A DNA stretch of 64,000 bases, taken from positions 1-64,000 of the forward strand of contig JAFRRJ010000062.1 of assembly GCA_017428155.1 (NCBI GenBank), in the 5' to 3' direction. This document shows positions 1 through 8,414 of this stretch, piece after piece. Position numbers and translations under genes: made by a program. This DNA comes from Clostridiales bacterium (lineage in GTDB: Bacteria > Bacillota > Clostridia > Saccharofermentanales > Saccharofermentanaceae). A model generated the notes under the pieces. That model searched no databases. It was not told where the DNA came from and saw only the letters and a list, made by a program, of their open reading frames with translations. The first letter of the stretch is position 1; each line of letters begins with the position of its first letter.

Positions 1-17
1 TCGATATAAGGATTCAA

Positions 18-52
18 AGAGGCCGCACACTTGAGTGTGCGTGTCAACCTCT
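18..52. other. Inverted-repeat hairpin at the left window edge
   Basis: AGAGG (18-22) can pair with CCTCT (48-52) around an inner 7-bp stem, CGCACAC with GTGTGCG, closed by a TTGA loop. No T-run follows on either strand, so it does not look like an intrinsic terminator. No gene is visible in 1-269 beyond this hairpin and the two terminators. The element may belong to a transcript cut off by the window edge. Confidence 0.3.
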
Positions 53-68
53 AACTGCAAAAATCACT

Positions 69-109
69 CAAAAAAAAGACCCCCATACCTTTGCGGTATG
101 AGGATCTTT
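69..109 (-). terminator. Second intrinsic terminator, minus strand
   Basis: A long stem (75-89 with 95-109, loop 90-94) has two A.C mismatches when read on the plus strand but G.U wobbles when read on the minus strand, and the minus strand then runs into eight or more T. It therefore works for minus-strand transcription. It lies about 90 bp beyond the terminator at 200-233 and probably acts as a back-up for the foldase gene. Confidence 0.6.
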
Positions 110-199
110 GAAAAGGATGTCTTAACTTAATGACATTGCTCTTAAGGAGGCAGCCTTTTGTTATTAAAGGAAAACACCTGCAATCATTCCGGATAATAA

Positions 200-233
200 A
201 AAACTGTCACAGACTTATGCCTGTGACAGTTTT
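200..233 (-). terminator. Intrinsic terminator of the foldase gene
   Basis: A perfect 13-bp inverted repeat (200-212 with 221-233, loop 213-220) begins with AAAA and ends with TTTT, so it can work in both directions. It starts 37 bp downstream of the foldase stop codon. Confidence 0.85.
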
Positions 234-269
234 ATTCATCCGTTGATCTGAAAAGCCTTAATGCCTGTG

Positions 270-2027
270 TTACGGAACATCCTTTATCTGGCTCAAGCCG
301 TCCTCGTTGAATGTCCAGGTGTATTCCTCGGAGCCGGCAGTGATGAACTGCTGATAGTTGTTCATCCTAAGGAAGCTGTTGACCCTGTCATACCATTCGG
401 GGTTGGGTGATTCCGATACGAAGTATACGACATAGAAAGTGCCTTTATCCTCAAGAAGGGTCTTGTCGCCCATGTTGCGTGCGCCAAAGATCCAGTCCGC
501 AAGAACATCCTGATACTTGGCCTGATAGATCTGGCTGTCGTGGAGCACGGACAGTCCGCCGGCGAGGATATAGTCGTTATAAAGGTTCTCGATCTCATTG
601 CAGCTGCCGACGTCTTCAACATAATCGTAGACTTCCTGGGCAAGAGCCTGTGTTGCTGCGATATCAGGGATCATGTCTTCAGTCATCTGGCTGTTAACGG
701 TGATTATGTAGCAGTTGCGGAGTTTTTCTGACATGCGGATCCTGTTTACGAAAACCAGGATAATAGGGAAGCCGTCCTCATCAGGAATAATGGTGGCATC
801 GCCGACCTCTCTTGATTCATCAAAGAGCCAGTTCCTGAATTCAGGGTGTGAAATGTCCTCGAAGCGGCAGTCGGGGATAAGCATCGAATCCTGCTGCTCC
901 AAAGTGTTTGCGGCAGCACCTGTAAAGTACTTTGCAGCGCACTGCTCGAACTTGGAAGGATCCTTGCCCATTGCGTCAATGATCTTCTGCGCTTTGAGGT
1001 TCGCAGTATCGACAAAAGCCTGTTCTCTCTGCTCATATGTAAATCTGAAGACCTTGTAGCTTACAAGATCGTAGATGTTTCTGGACTGTGAGTAAGCATT
1101 TTCAGCCTGTTCGTCCGTGGCGGAGAGCTGAATGAGCTTCTCGCCTTCGGCATAATCCTCGGTGAAGTATTTGCGTGCAAGCGTATTGATGATGCACTGT
1201 TCGTCGACCTGGCTTCCGAATACGCCCTTGATATATGTGTCCAGCGAGACACCGAGTTCGTCAGCCTTGCCTTTGAGCCAGTTGATATAAGCATTGGCAC
1301 GGTCGTAGTGTGCTTTCTCGATCACATAGCCCTGTGAGGTTGCATCGTCGTAAAGGACATCGATCTTCTGGATGTCTTTGGCAGTAACATATCTGAAGTA
1401 ATCTCTGTATGTCGCAAAATTCTCGTCATCAAGATAAGGCGATGAGAGCATCTTTTCCGTGTCGGCAGCGAAAAGGTCGACACCCTCGCTTAAGAGCTCA
1501 TAATGATACATGAAGCTGAACTCTCCGCTTGTTACATCTCTGCCGTGAACATTAAGAGGACTTATGAATGACTCGTCCATGCCCGTATCAAGAGCAAAGG
1601 TTACGACTGCGATTACCGCAACGAGCAAAACTGCGAAGAATACAAAGATAATGCCCGCATTGCGTCTCTTTTTGCCTTTTGCAAGAGCATCCTCATTCTT
1701 GTCGAGGTTGATCTCCGTCGGGATATCTCTCTGCTTGGGGGCATCCTCAACCTGCTTGCTGTTCCTGCTGTCCGGCAGTGCGGGAAGATCAGGAATGGCC
1801 GTAGCTTCGCTGGGCTTACCTGTCAGAAGTTCCGGATCGATCTCGGCAAGATCACTTAATGTTACGCCCTTCTGCGGAGCGGGTACGGGGTCCTGCATAA
1901 AATCATTAGTAACAGCACCTTCAGAAGCTTCAAGTACTTCTGAACCTGTATTCTGCCCGGTCACGGCCGGTGTGCGGGCTTTCCTGTTATCATTGGCTTT
2001 ATTGTTGTTCTTGTTTTTACCCTTCAT
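270..2027 (-). CDS. Membrane-anchored SurA/PrsA-like foldase (peptidyl-prolyl isomerase family)
   Basis: 585 residues. The N-terminal 120 residues are low-complexity, rich in Asn, Lys, Pro and Glu, and probably cytoplasmic. One membrane segment at about residues 124-146 follows a basic KGKKRR stretch. The extracellular part has the helical layout of SurA_N-type chaperones, then a stretch (FRNWLFDESREVGD, then IILVFVNRIR) that looks like a parvulin domain, with a second, more degenerate copy near the C-terminus. The family helps exported proteins fold at the outer face of the membrane. ATG at 2027 is preferred over the TTG one codon upstream because AAGGGG lies at a suitable distance. It is transcribed alone, away from yfhO, and ends at tandem terminators. 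Isomerase activity is inferred; it could be a chaperone only. Confidence 0.7.
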   Translation of the reverse strand: MKGKNKNNNKANDNRKARTPAVTGQNTGSEVLEASEGAVTNDFMQDPVPAPQKGVTLSDLAEIDPELLTGKPSEATAIPDLPALPDSRNSKQVEDAPKQRDIPTEINLDKNEDALAKGKKRRNAGIIFVFFAVLLVAVIAVVTFALDTGMDESFISPLNVHGRDVTSGEFSFMYHYELLSEGVDLFAADTEKMLSSPYLDDENFATYRDYFRYVTAKDIQKIDVLYDDATSQGYVIEKAHYDRANAYINWLKGKADELGVSLDTYIKGVFGSQVDEQCIINTLARKYFTEDYAEGEKLIQLSATDEQAENAYSQSRNIYDLVSYKVFRFTYEQREQAFVDTANLKAQKIIDAMGKDPSKFEQCAAKYFTGAAANTLEQQDSMLIPDCRFEDISHPEFRNWLFDESREVGDATIIPDEDGFPIILVFVNRIRMSEKLRNCYIITVNSQMTEDMIPDIAATQALAQEVYDYVEDVGSCNEIENLYNDYILAGGLSVLHDSQIYQAKYQDVLADWIFGARNMGDKTLLEDKGTFYVVYFVSESPNPEWYDRVNSFLRMNNYQQFITAGSEEYTWTFNEDGLSQIKDVP

Positions 2028-2166
2028 CAATAAGATTCCCCTTCTTTAGAATCTTCTTCTATTAAAAATATCAGCTATGGACACTTTACCATAAAAGCAG
2101 AAACAAAACGGTCTAAGTATGCTATTATTAACACGTTTGTAATCTAATAAAAATAATAGAGGTTAT

Positions 2167-4968
2167 ATGCGGGTAAAGGATAGACCGATACTGAAAGAAA
2201 AAAGCGGCACTTTGCTGGAATACTGGCCGCAGCTGCTGCTGGCTTTTTTATTCCCGACACTTACTGTTCTTGCGGCCTTTGCGGTTACGGGATGCTATCC
2301 TTTTGGAGAGCGGACGATCCTTACGGTGGATCTTTACCACCAGTATTGTCCTTTCCTTGTCGCATTCAGGGACAAGGTCTTATCAGGGCAGTCTCTTTTC
2401 TACAGCTGGAATGACGGCCTCGGGCAGGAATACTATGCCGCATATGCCAATTATGCAGCAAGTCCTTTGAATATCTTTGCTTTGCTTTTCGATGCAAAGA
2501 CAATGCCTGTGTTTATCGCACTCGTATCCTGCCTCCGTGCAGGTCTTGCATCTGTTTTTATGCTTCTTTTCCTCTCTGCCAATGACAATAAGAGAATGGA
2601 CAATATTACGGTAGTCTTCAGCGCATCTTATGCTCTGTGCGGATGGTTCATCTCATTCTTCTGGAACATAATGTGGTGCGATGCTGTAGTGCTGCTGCCT
2701 TTGATCATGCTGGGATTACGAAGACTGCTTCTGGAAAGAAAATGCGGTCTTTATACAGTCTGTCTTGCCATTGCGATTGTAAGCAACTACTATGCAGGAT
2801 ATTTTCTTTGCCTGTTCCTGGTGCTTTTCGCGCCTTGTTATTACATATGCCTCTTCTCAAGAGAGAAGCCCAAGGGCGATCCCGGAAGACTCTGCTTCAA
2901 GACTTTTGCAGGTTCAGCAATAAGATTTGCAGTGTCCAGCCTTCTTGCAGCCGCCGCTACTGCCGCTATTACGGTTCCGACATATCTGATACTCCGCAAC
3001 TGCTCCGCGACAGGTGATGAATTCAAGGCTGATTACGCTCTGCAGAACAACCTTTTCGACTTCCTCGGAAGATTGATGGTGGCTGCAAATCCAAATATAA
3101 GAGACGGTATGGCTAATGTATACAGCGGTCTTGTCATCGTTTTGTTGCTGCCGCTGTTCTTCCTGCTTCCGGCAAGAACCGGCATCAAGCTCAAGCATAA
3201 GATCGTATTCGGTGTTCTTACTGCGGTCATGTATCTGAGTTTTACAAACAGGACACTCAATTTCATCTGGCACGGAATGCATTTCCCGAACCAGATCCCT
3301 TACAGGGAATCATTCCTTATGAGCTTCCTTCTGGTGTTCATCGGATTCCTGACAATAAGGCGGATACGAAGCCTGGGCGCCAAATATGTCGCCGGCTCAA
3401 TATTAAGCTCGGTCTTTTTCCTGATCCTTTATGAGAAGTTCGGCACGGGCAATGAAGGATATCTTCAGATCGGTGTAACACTTCTGTTCCTCATAATCCA
3501 GGGCGCAGCTCTTTATACTGTAAGCAACATCAATTCGGGAAAGAGCGAGTTTTTTTGCGAGACACTCCTTACTGTCACCATGATGGTCGAGATGTTTGCT
3601 GCATCCCTTATCACGATCGGTCTTGTCTGCTATCACGAAGGCTTTACGCATTATGCTCCTTACGGCAGACACAAGAATGAGGTTGCAGCCTATGCGGAAG
3701 AGGTCGAGGGAACCGAAGGACATATGAACTTTGAGCGTTCCGAGCTTTTCCCGAATAACGTATGTGATCTGCAGTCACTTTATAACGTCAAGGGATTATC
3801 GATCTTCTCTTCGACTGCCAGGGAGAGCTTTATCAAATATGTAAGGAATTACGGATTCCATAACAACAATATCAACGGTCTTCGCAACGCGGGACTTACC
3901 CGTGTTACGGCGACTCTGTTTAATGTCAGGAACCTTATAGAGACGGATAAGACACAGGCCGTTCCTGATCTTTTCGAGAAGGAATACTCTGATGATACCA
4001 TTACATCATGGGGGAATCCTGATGCTCTGAGTGTCGGCTACATGACAGATCCTGCTGTTATCTCTTATGCTCCCGATTACGACAATGATATTGATGTTTT
4101 TGATAAGACCAACAAGTGGCTCGAGAGCATGGGTGCGACGTCCGCATATAAAAAGGTCAAGATGCATTCCAAGCCGTCAGCCGGCCTTACGACACAGGAC
4201 AGTTATAATGACGTCCTTGTATATAATTCCACTAATAATTCGAAGGAATTCAACATCAACTTAAGTGTTGACGAAGCAGATATCGGATCTGATATCTATA
4301 TCTATATAAATGCCAAAAAAGGCGGAAATGTCACCATTACATCGGGTGAGAATGTAAGAAAGTTCGAGATCAGAAGTTACCAGATAATCACTCTCGGTGT
4401 CTTCAACGGCGAGCCTATTGAAATCCAGATCAAGTATTCGGAGAATCCCGGCGCATCACTGTTCGTATACGGTTATCAGCTGGATCAGGACGGGTACAGG
4501 GGAATGCTCGATGCCCTGAGTGATGAGCAGCTTCAGGTGACATCTTACGATACCACCTCGCTGTCCGGACATATCGATGTTATCGAAGACGGACTTCTCT
4601 TCCTGACGATCCCATATGCTGAAGGATGGAGCGCTGAAGTAGACGGCGAGCCTTGTGAGATAGTATCTGTTCAGGATGCTTTTATGGGCCTCATGCTCGA
4701 AAAGGGAAGCCATGACATTACTATAACTTATGCTCCCGCAGGCGTCAGGGCAGGCATTCTGGTATCAGCAATCTCTGTATTTGCGATCGCTCTTATCAAC
4801 ATAATCCCGATGATCTTCATAAGAAAGAAGAAATCAGATGAACCGGCTGAAGCTGAGAACAGCGCAGAGGCACCTGCCGCGGAAGAGCCTCAAGCACCGG
4901 TAGAGGAAATAATTATTCCTGAAGAATTACTTGAGGACAACAGCAGTCCGGAGGTTACCGATGATTAG
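2167..4968 (+). CDS. yfhO: YfhO-family multispanning membrane protein
   Basis: 933 residues. The first half holds about twelve hydrophobic segments with the family's N-terminal loop (GERTILTVDLYHQYCPFL, then FYSWNDGLGQ). A large extracellular domain occupies about residues 490-850, followed by one last membrane segment and an acidic Glu/Pro/Ala tail. YfhO proteins are GT-C-like membrane proteins. The Bacillus/Listeria members are tied to sugar modification of wall or lipoteichoic acid, and the conserved early Asp fits a GT-C catalytic loop. AGAGG lies before ATG 2167. The 3' end overlaps the next YfhO-like gene by 8 nt (ATGATTAG), so the two are translationally coupled and may act as a pair. 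Family assignment is firm; the substrate is unknown. Confidence 0.8.
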   Translation: MRVKDRPILKEKSGTLLEYWPQLLLAFLFPTLTVLAAFAVTGCYPFGERTILTVDLYHQYCPFLVAFRDKVLSGQSLFYSWNDGLGQEYYAAYANYAASPLNIFALLFDAKTMPVFIALVSCLRAGLASVFMLLFLSANDNKRMDNITVVFSASYALCGWFISFFWNIMWCDAVVLLPLIMLGLRRLLLERKCGLYTVCLAIAIVSNYYAGYFLCLFLVLFAPCYYICLFSREKPKGDPGRLCFKTFAGSAIRFAVSSLLAAAATAAITVPTYLILRNCSATGDEFKADYALQNNLFDFLGRLMVAANPNIRDGMANVYSGLVIVLLLPLFFLLPARTGIKLKHKIVFGVLTAVMYLSFTNRTLNFIWHGMHFPNQIPYRESFLMSFLLVFIGFLTIRRIRSLGAKYVAGSILSSVFFLILYEKFGTGNEGYLQIGVTLLFLIIQGAALYTVSNINSGKSEFFCETLLTVTMMVEMFAASLITIGLVCYHEGFTHYAPYGRHKNEVAAYAEEVEGTEGHMNFERSELFPNNVCDLQSLYNVKGLSIFSSTARESFIKYVRNYGFHNNNINGLRNAGLTRVTATLFNVRNLIETDKTQAVPDLFEKEYSDDTITSWGNPDALSVGYMTDPAVISYAPDYDNDIDVFDKTNKWLESMGATSAYKKVKMHSKPSAGLTTQDSYNDVLVYNSTNNSKEFNINLSVDEADIGSDIYIYINAKKGGNVTITSGENVRKFEIRSYQIITLGVFNGEPIEIQIKYSENPGASLFVYGYQLDQDGYRGMLDALSDEQLQVTSYDTTSLSGHIDVIEDGLLFLTIPYAEGWSAEVDGEPCEIVSVQDAFMGLMLEKGSHDITITYAPAGVRAGILVSAISVFAIALINIIPMIFIRKKKSDEPAEAENSAEAPAAEEPQAPVEEIIIPEELLEDNSSPEVTDD

Positions 4969-7246
4969 TGTCAAGGAAAGACTTAAGCCATATCTGGGCC
5001 TCGCATTCTGCATTATCGTTTCTTCTCTTATTGCTGTTCTTGCGCTTAACACAGGTCTTCTTACGGAGCCCGAGCAGCTTTTGCCAAAGGGCATAACGAT
5101 GCGCAGTGCCGGCATGAGCGGCAATATCCTGCGCGGAATCGACCTGGCTTTAGAAGATGTTGAACTGATAAGATCCGGAACTGCATCAGGGAGCCTTTGG
5201 AGACTTCTGACATTCGTGCATCCCGATCTTTTCTTCTATCTTGCGCTTCTTATTCCCGCGGCAGCAAAAACAATACTTCTCACAGGTTACTATGTCAGAT
5301 TTGGTCTGTGCTGCGGAGCAATGTATTATTTTCTGTCAGAGCACTTAAAGCTCAGAAGGCTCCCTTCGGCAATGCTCGCTCTAATGTATGCCTTCTCTTC
5401 ACAGATCATCTTCACGGCCCAGTTCGCATCCATCATGAATATGGCTGTTATGCTGCCTGTTGTTATGTCTTCTTTTGATTCATATCTTCAGAAAAGGACA
5501 TGGAAAGCCTTTGTTCTCGCATGTGTCTCGTCTTTCGGATTATGTGCGAGCGGAGGATACGGTCTGATCACAGGTGTGCCGGGAATCATCCTCACAGGTC
5601 TTCTCATGTGTATTAGTCTGTACAGAACATTTAAGATGGCCTTCGTTTCATGGCTTAAGCTTATTGGAGCTGTTGCTGCCGGTCTTGTTATGGATATGGT
5701 CTTTGCTCTTCCGGGATTACTTGGTATGAGCACGGATATGAATATCAGTGAGAGCTTCAAGAACGCCAGAGTCACGTATACTGTTTTCGATTTTTTGAGA
5801 GGCACATACACTCTCAGATCCGGAAGCGTTTATCTTAACGGCATACCGCTTTTCTATATCGGAATACTTACGGTCGTGGCAGTTCTTGTTTTTGCTCTGA
5901 ATGACATGATCCCCGTAAGGCTCAAAGCCGCTGTAGCCGTTGTGGCAGCTGTTATTCACATAACATGCTGTTCCTCGTTTGTTAATGAGACGATCTCCGT
6001 ATTCGGCACTTCAGCTCTGCTTAATTCTTCAAAGCTAATATGCCTTGAGGCGGTTCTGTTCTTTGCTGCCGGAATCGGACTTAAGAATGCATCAGGTCTC
6101 AAAAAAGGCGATTTCATTGCCTGCGGCCTTATTCCGCTGGCCTTTCTCATCTTATCCAATAACAGTTCTGCAGGTACGACTCTTGCAAGCCCGATCCTGA
6201 TCTCAACATTTGTCACGATAATTGCAGAGGCATCGCTGGTCTATGCTATTGCCAAGGACAAGCTGTCCCGCAAGGGCAAGTATTGTGTGCTTATTGCCGC
6301 TTTCGTCCTCGTCGGCGTAAATACAGCGTTTGTCATGTTTAATAATACGATCCAGAGCCTTGCCTGTGAGGAGTATTTTAAAGGGAACAAGTCTGATAAG
6401 ACATCACAGACCCTCATTTTTGACGAGGGTTTTGAACTGCCGTCAATAAACGACAATAATTATATTGTTGTCCCGGGAGATTTGAGTCTTTACGAATCCA
6501 CCGGTACCGATATAGATGATATTAATTATTTATCTGAAAAGATTTCCGGCTCGGCACTGTTTGAAAGGCTGGACCTTGATCTGGCTGAGAAGAGGGATTT
6601 GCTCTCAGATGCTACGGACACTTACAGAATGATCGATGGCACAAATGACCTGGTATTTGAATCCTTTGCTCCGTCTCCTAATGAAAGATTATTTGCATTC
6701 TGCAGTTCGGCAAGCGGAGCTACTTTGATAATTGAGTCGTCTGAAGGCACGGCCGAAAGGCACTATACCGGGCCTTTCCTTACCGAGATAGAGAGCCACG
6801 CTGAACCGGTTGTCCTCAGATATATCATAGATTCCACCGGCGAAGCTGCATGCAGGATATCGCTGCTCAGGCTTAACCGGAATGCTTTAGACTCTATGAG
6901 ATCCGTTTCCGGAGAAATAAGTTCATCAAAATATACCGTGGAGTTCAGGGATACAAATGCTGTCGGCGGCACCGGCACAGTAATCTTCCCGTATTCATAT
7001 GACTCAGGGAACAAGATAAAGATCAACGGCTTTGAGGCTAAAACTTTCGATTTCTGCGGAAAGGCTGCCGTCATCTGCGACTTAAGCCATATGGACAGAT
7101 TCGAAGTAAGCGTTGACGGCGGCGGCAGAGGAACCGTTCAGGGTGCTCTTATCAGTGCTGCCGGCCTGCTCTGCCTTATCGCAATTCCTGTGATTCAAAG
7201 GTATAATGATAAGAAGAAAGTTACCGGCGAAGGAACCCAAAGCTAA
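4961..7246 (+). CDS. Second YfhO-like multispanning membrane protein
   Basis: About 761 residues. Its plan matches the gene before it: many membrane segments in the first 480 residues, then an extracellular domain of about 230 residues and a final membrane segment (GALISAAGLLCLIAIPVIQR). The stretch SGSLWRLLTFVHPDLFFYL recalls the YfhO region where a membrane loop meets the substrate site. The early residues are less like canonical YfhO than those of its neighbour. ATG 4961 is chosen over an upstream ATG at 4931 because GGAGG sits just before it and the upstream start lies deep inside the previous gene. The stop overlaps the next gene by one base (TAATG). It is probably a diverged duplicate acting in envelope glycosylation with its neighbour; this is inference. 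Confidence 0.65.
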   Translation: MISVKERLKPYLGLAFCIIVSSLIAVLALNTGLLTEPEQLLPKGITMRSAGMSGNILRGIDLALEDVELIRSGTASGSLWRLLTFVHPDLFFYLALLIPAAAKTILLTGYYVRFGLCCGAMYYFLSEHLKLRRLPSAMLALMYAFSSQIIFTAQFASIMNMAVMLPVVMSSFDSYLQKRTWKAFVLACVSSFGLCASGGYGLITGVPGIILTGLLMCISLYRTFKMAFVSWLKLIGAVAAGLVMDMVFALPGLLGMSTDMNISESFKNARVTYTVFDFLRGTYTLRSGSVYLNGIPLFYIGILTVVAVLVFALNDMIPVRLKAAVAVVAAVIHITCCSSFVNETISVFGTSALLNSSKLICLEAVLFFAAGIGLKNASGLKKGDFIACGLIPLAFLILSNNSSAGTTLASPILISTFVTIIAEASLVYAIAKDKLSRKGKYCVLIAAFVLVGVNTAFVMFNNTIQSLACEEYFKGNKSDKTSQTLIFDEGFELPSINDNNYIVVPGDLSLYESTGTDIDDINYLSEKISGSALFERLDLDLAEKRDLLSDATDTYRMIDGTNDLVFESFAPSPNERLFAFCSSASGATLIIESSEGTAERHYTGPFLTEIESHAEPVVLRYIIDSTGEAACRISLLRLNRNALDSMRSVSGEISSSKYTVEFRDTNAVGGTGTVIFPYSYDSGNKIKINGFEAKTFDFCGKAAVICDLSHMDRFEVSVDGGGRGTVQGALISAAGLLCLIAIPVIQRYNDKKKVTGEGTQS

Positions 7247-8235
7247 TGCTTAGCAAGAAAATAACAGACGGCACGGAATTTGTTGTATTCGATATGGAAT
7301 GGAATCAGCCGATGCCGGGCAAGGAATATCCCTTCGAAGTCAGCAAGCTGACTGGCGAGATCATAGAGATAGGTGCTCTTAAATATGTATACGATAACGG
7401 AGAACTGATCTATAAAGATTCATTTTCTACCGATATTGTTCCCGTTAAGTACACTAAGCTCCACTACCATGTTAAAAAAGTTACGCATAAGAAGAATGCT
7501 GATCTTCTGAACGGCATTCCTTTTAAAGACGCTTATTCCGGCTTCAGGGACTTCTGTGGTGATGCCATTCTGGTAGGGTGGGGAAGTTCGGACCCTTCTA
7601 TGCTCAAGATGAATCTTGAGTTCTTCGGAATGGATCCGAAGCTCGGTATGTTCTTCCTTGACCTTCAGCCGATATTCTCATTATTTGCCGGACTGCAGGG
7701 AACACAGAGAAGTGTTGAAGCCGCAGTGGACTTTTATAAAATCGATAAGAATGAGATCTTTCACAGTGCAACAGCCGATGCCCATTACACCGGTGCGGTA
7801 TTTGAGGAGATCTTTAAGCATAACAAGCCTTCAGAGGTTATTTCCGCCATATCAAGTTCATCGATAGATCCGGATGTTCCTTCTGACTTCAGTTTTGTCG
7901 GTCCCGAGTGTCTGGACAGTATAAGTGCATTTGCCACAGCAGGAAGTTTTATGAAAGACTGTCCTTTATGCGGAAACCGGCTGTCTGTAAAGATCCCGGC
8001 CTTCAGGATCCGCAAATCGCAGTACGCTCTGCTCGAATGCAGGGAACACGGTGAACTCTTTTCGAGGACCAGAGTAAAGAAAAACAAGGCAGGGAATTAT
8101 TACTCAGCATCGGTTTTGCGCTTCGCGACACAAAACGACTACTGGCTTGTCGCCTCCAAAAAGGAGGAATTTGACAAGTACGGAGAGAAGGGACAGCCGG
8201 CCGTAAAACCCGTTGAGGAAGAAAAAGAATCATAA
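7246..8235 (+). CDS. DEDDh 3'-5' exonuclease-like protein with C-terminal zinc-binding-type segment
   Basis: 329 residues. The N-terminal 185 residues form a DnaQ/RNase T-type fold: exo I as D-x-E in VVFDMEWNQ, exo II as the Asp in GWGSSDPSML, and exo III as H-x4-D in HSATADAHYTG, so the full DEDDh set is visible. After a linker, CPLCGNRL followed by a later Cys and His (LLECREHGELF) looks like a small zinc ribbon, which could help grip nucleic acid. The tail is rich in Lys and Glu. It is coupled by TAATG to the YfhO-like gene although no functional link is obvious. It could act on DNA or RNA ends. Confidence 0.7.
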   Translation: MLSKKITDGTEFVVFDMEWNQPMPGKEYPFEVSKLTGEIIEIGALKYVYDNGELIYKDSFSTDIVPVKYTKLHYHVKKVTHKKNADLLNGIPFKDAYSGFRDFCGDAILVGWGSSDPSMLKMNLEFFGMDPKLGMFFLDLQPIFSLFAGLQGTQRSVEAAVDFYKIDKNEIFHSATADAHYTGAVFEEIFKHNKPSEVISAISSSSIDPDVPSDFSFVGPECLDSISAFATAGSFMKDCPLCGNRLSVKIPAFRIRKSQYALLECREHGELFSRTRVKKNKAGNYYSASVLRFATQNDYWLVASKKEEFDKYGEKGQPAVKPVEEEKES

Positions 8236-8294
8236 ATTGTAAACAGATTGTTAACAAACTATGTAAAAAAAGTTAGCAAAATTCGAATTTTTTA

Positions 8295-8323
8295 TTGAAA
8301 TTTCAGTTGGGATGACATAAAAT
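8295..8323 (+). promoter_or_regulatory. Sigma-A promoter of the PilX-like gene
   Basis: TTGAAA (8295-8300), 17 bp, TAAAAT (8318-8323). Transcription from about 8330 would give an 85-nt leader before ATG 8415. I looked in the leader for a c-di-GMP riboswitch core and found no match. Confidence 0.65.
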
Positions 8324-8414
8324 AGGCTTAGCTAATAAGGAGAATTGTGCGGGGTATTCTCGCCAAACCCGGTAAATACACACTTTGATACCATAAAGAA
8401 GGAAGGTGCTTCTT

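Noticed and set aside
8324-8414. Possible c-di-GMP riboswitch before the PilX-like gene
   Set aside because: The conserved GGCAAACC-type core and GNRA loop of class I are absent, and class II could not be matched; kept only as a leader of unknown type.
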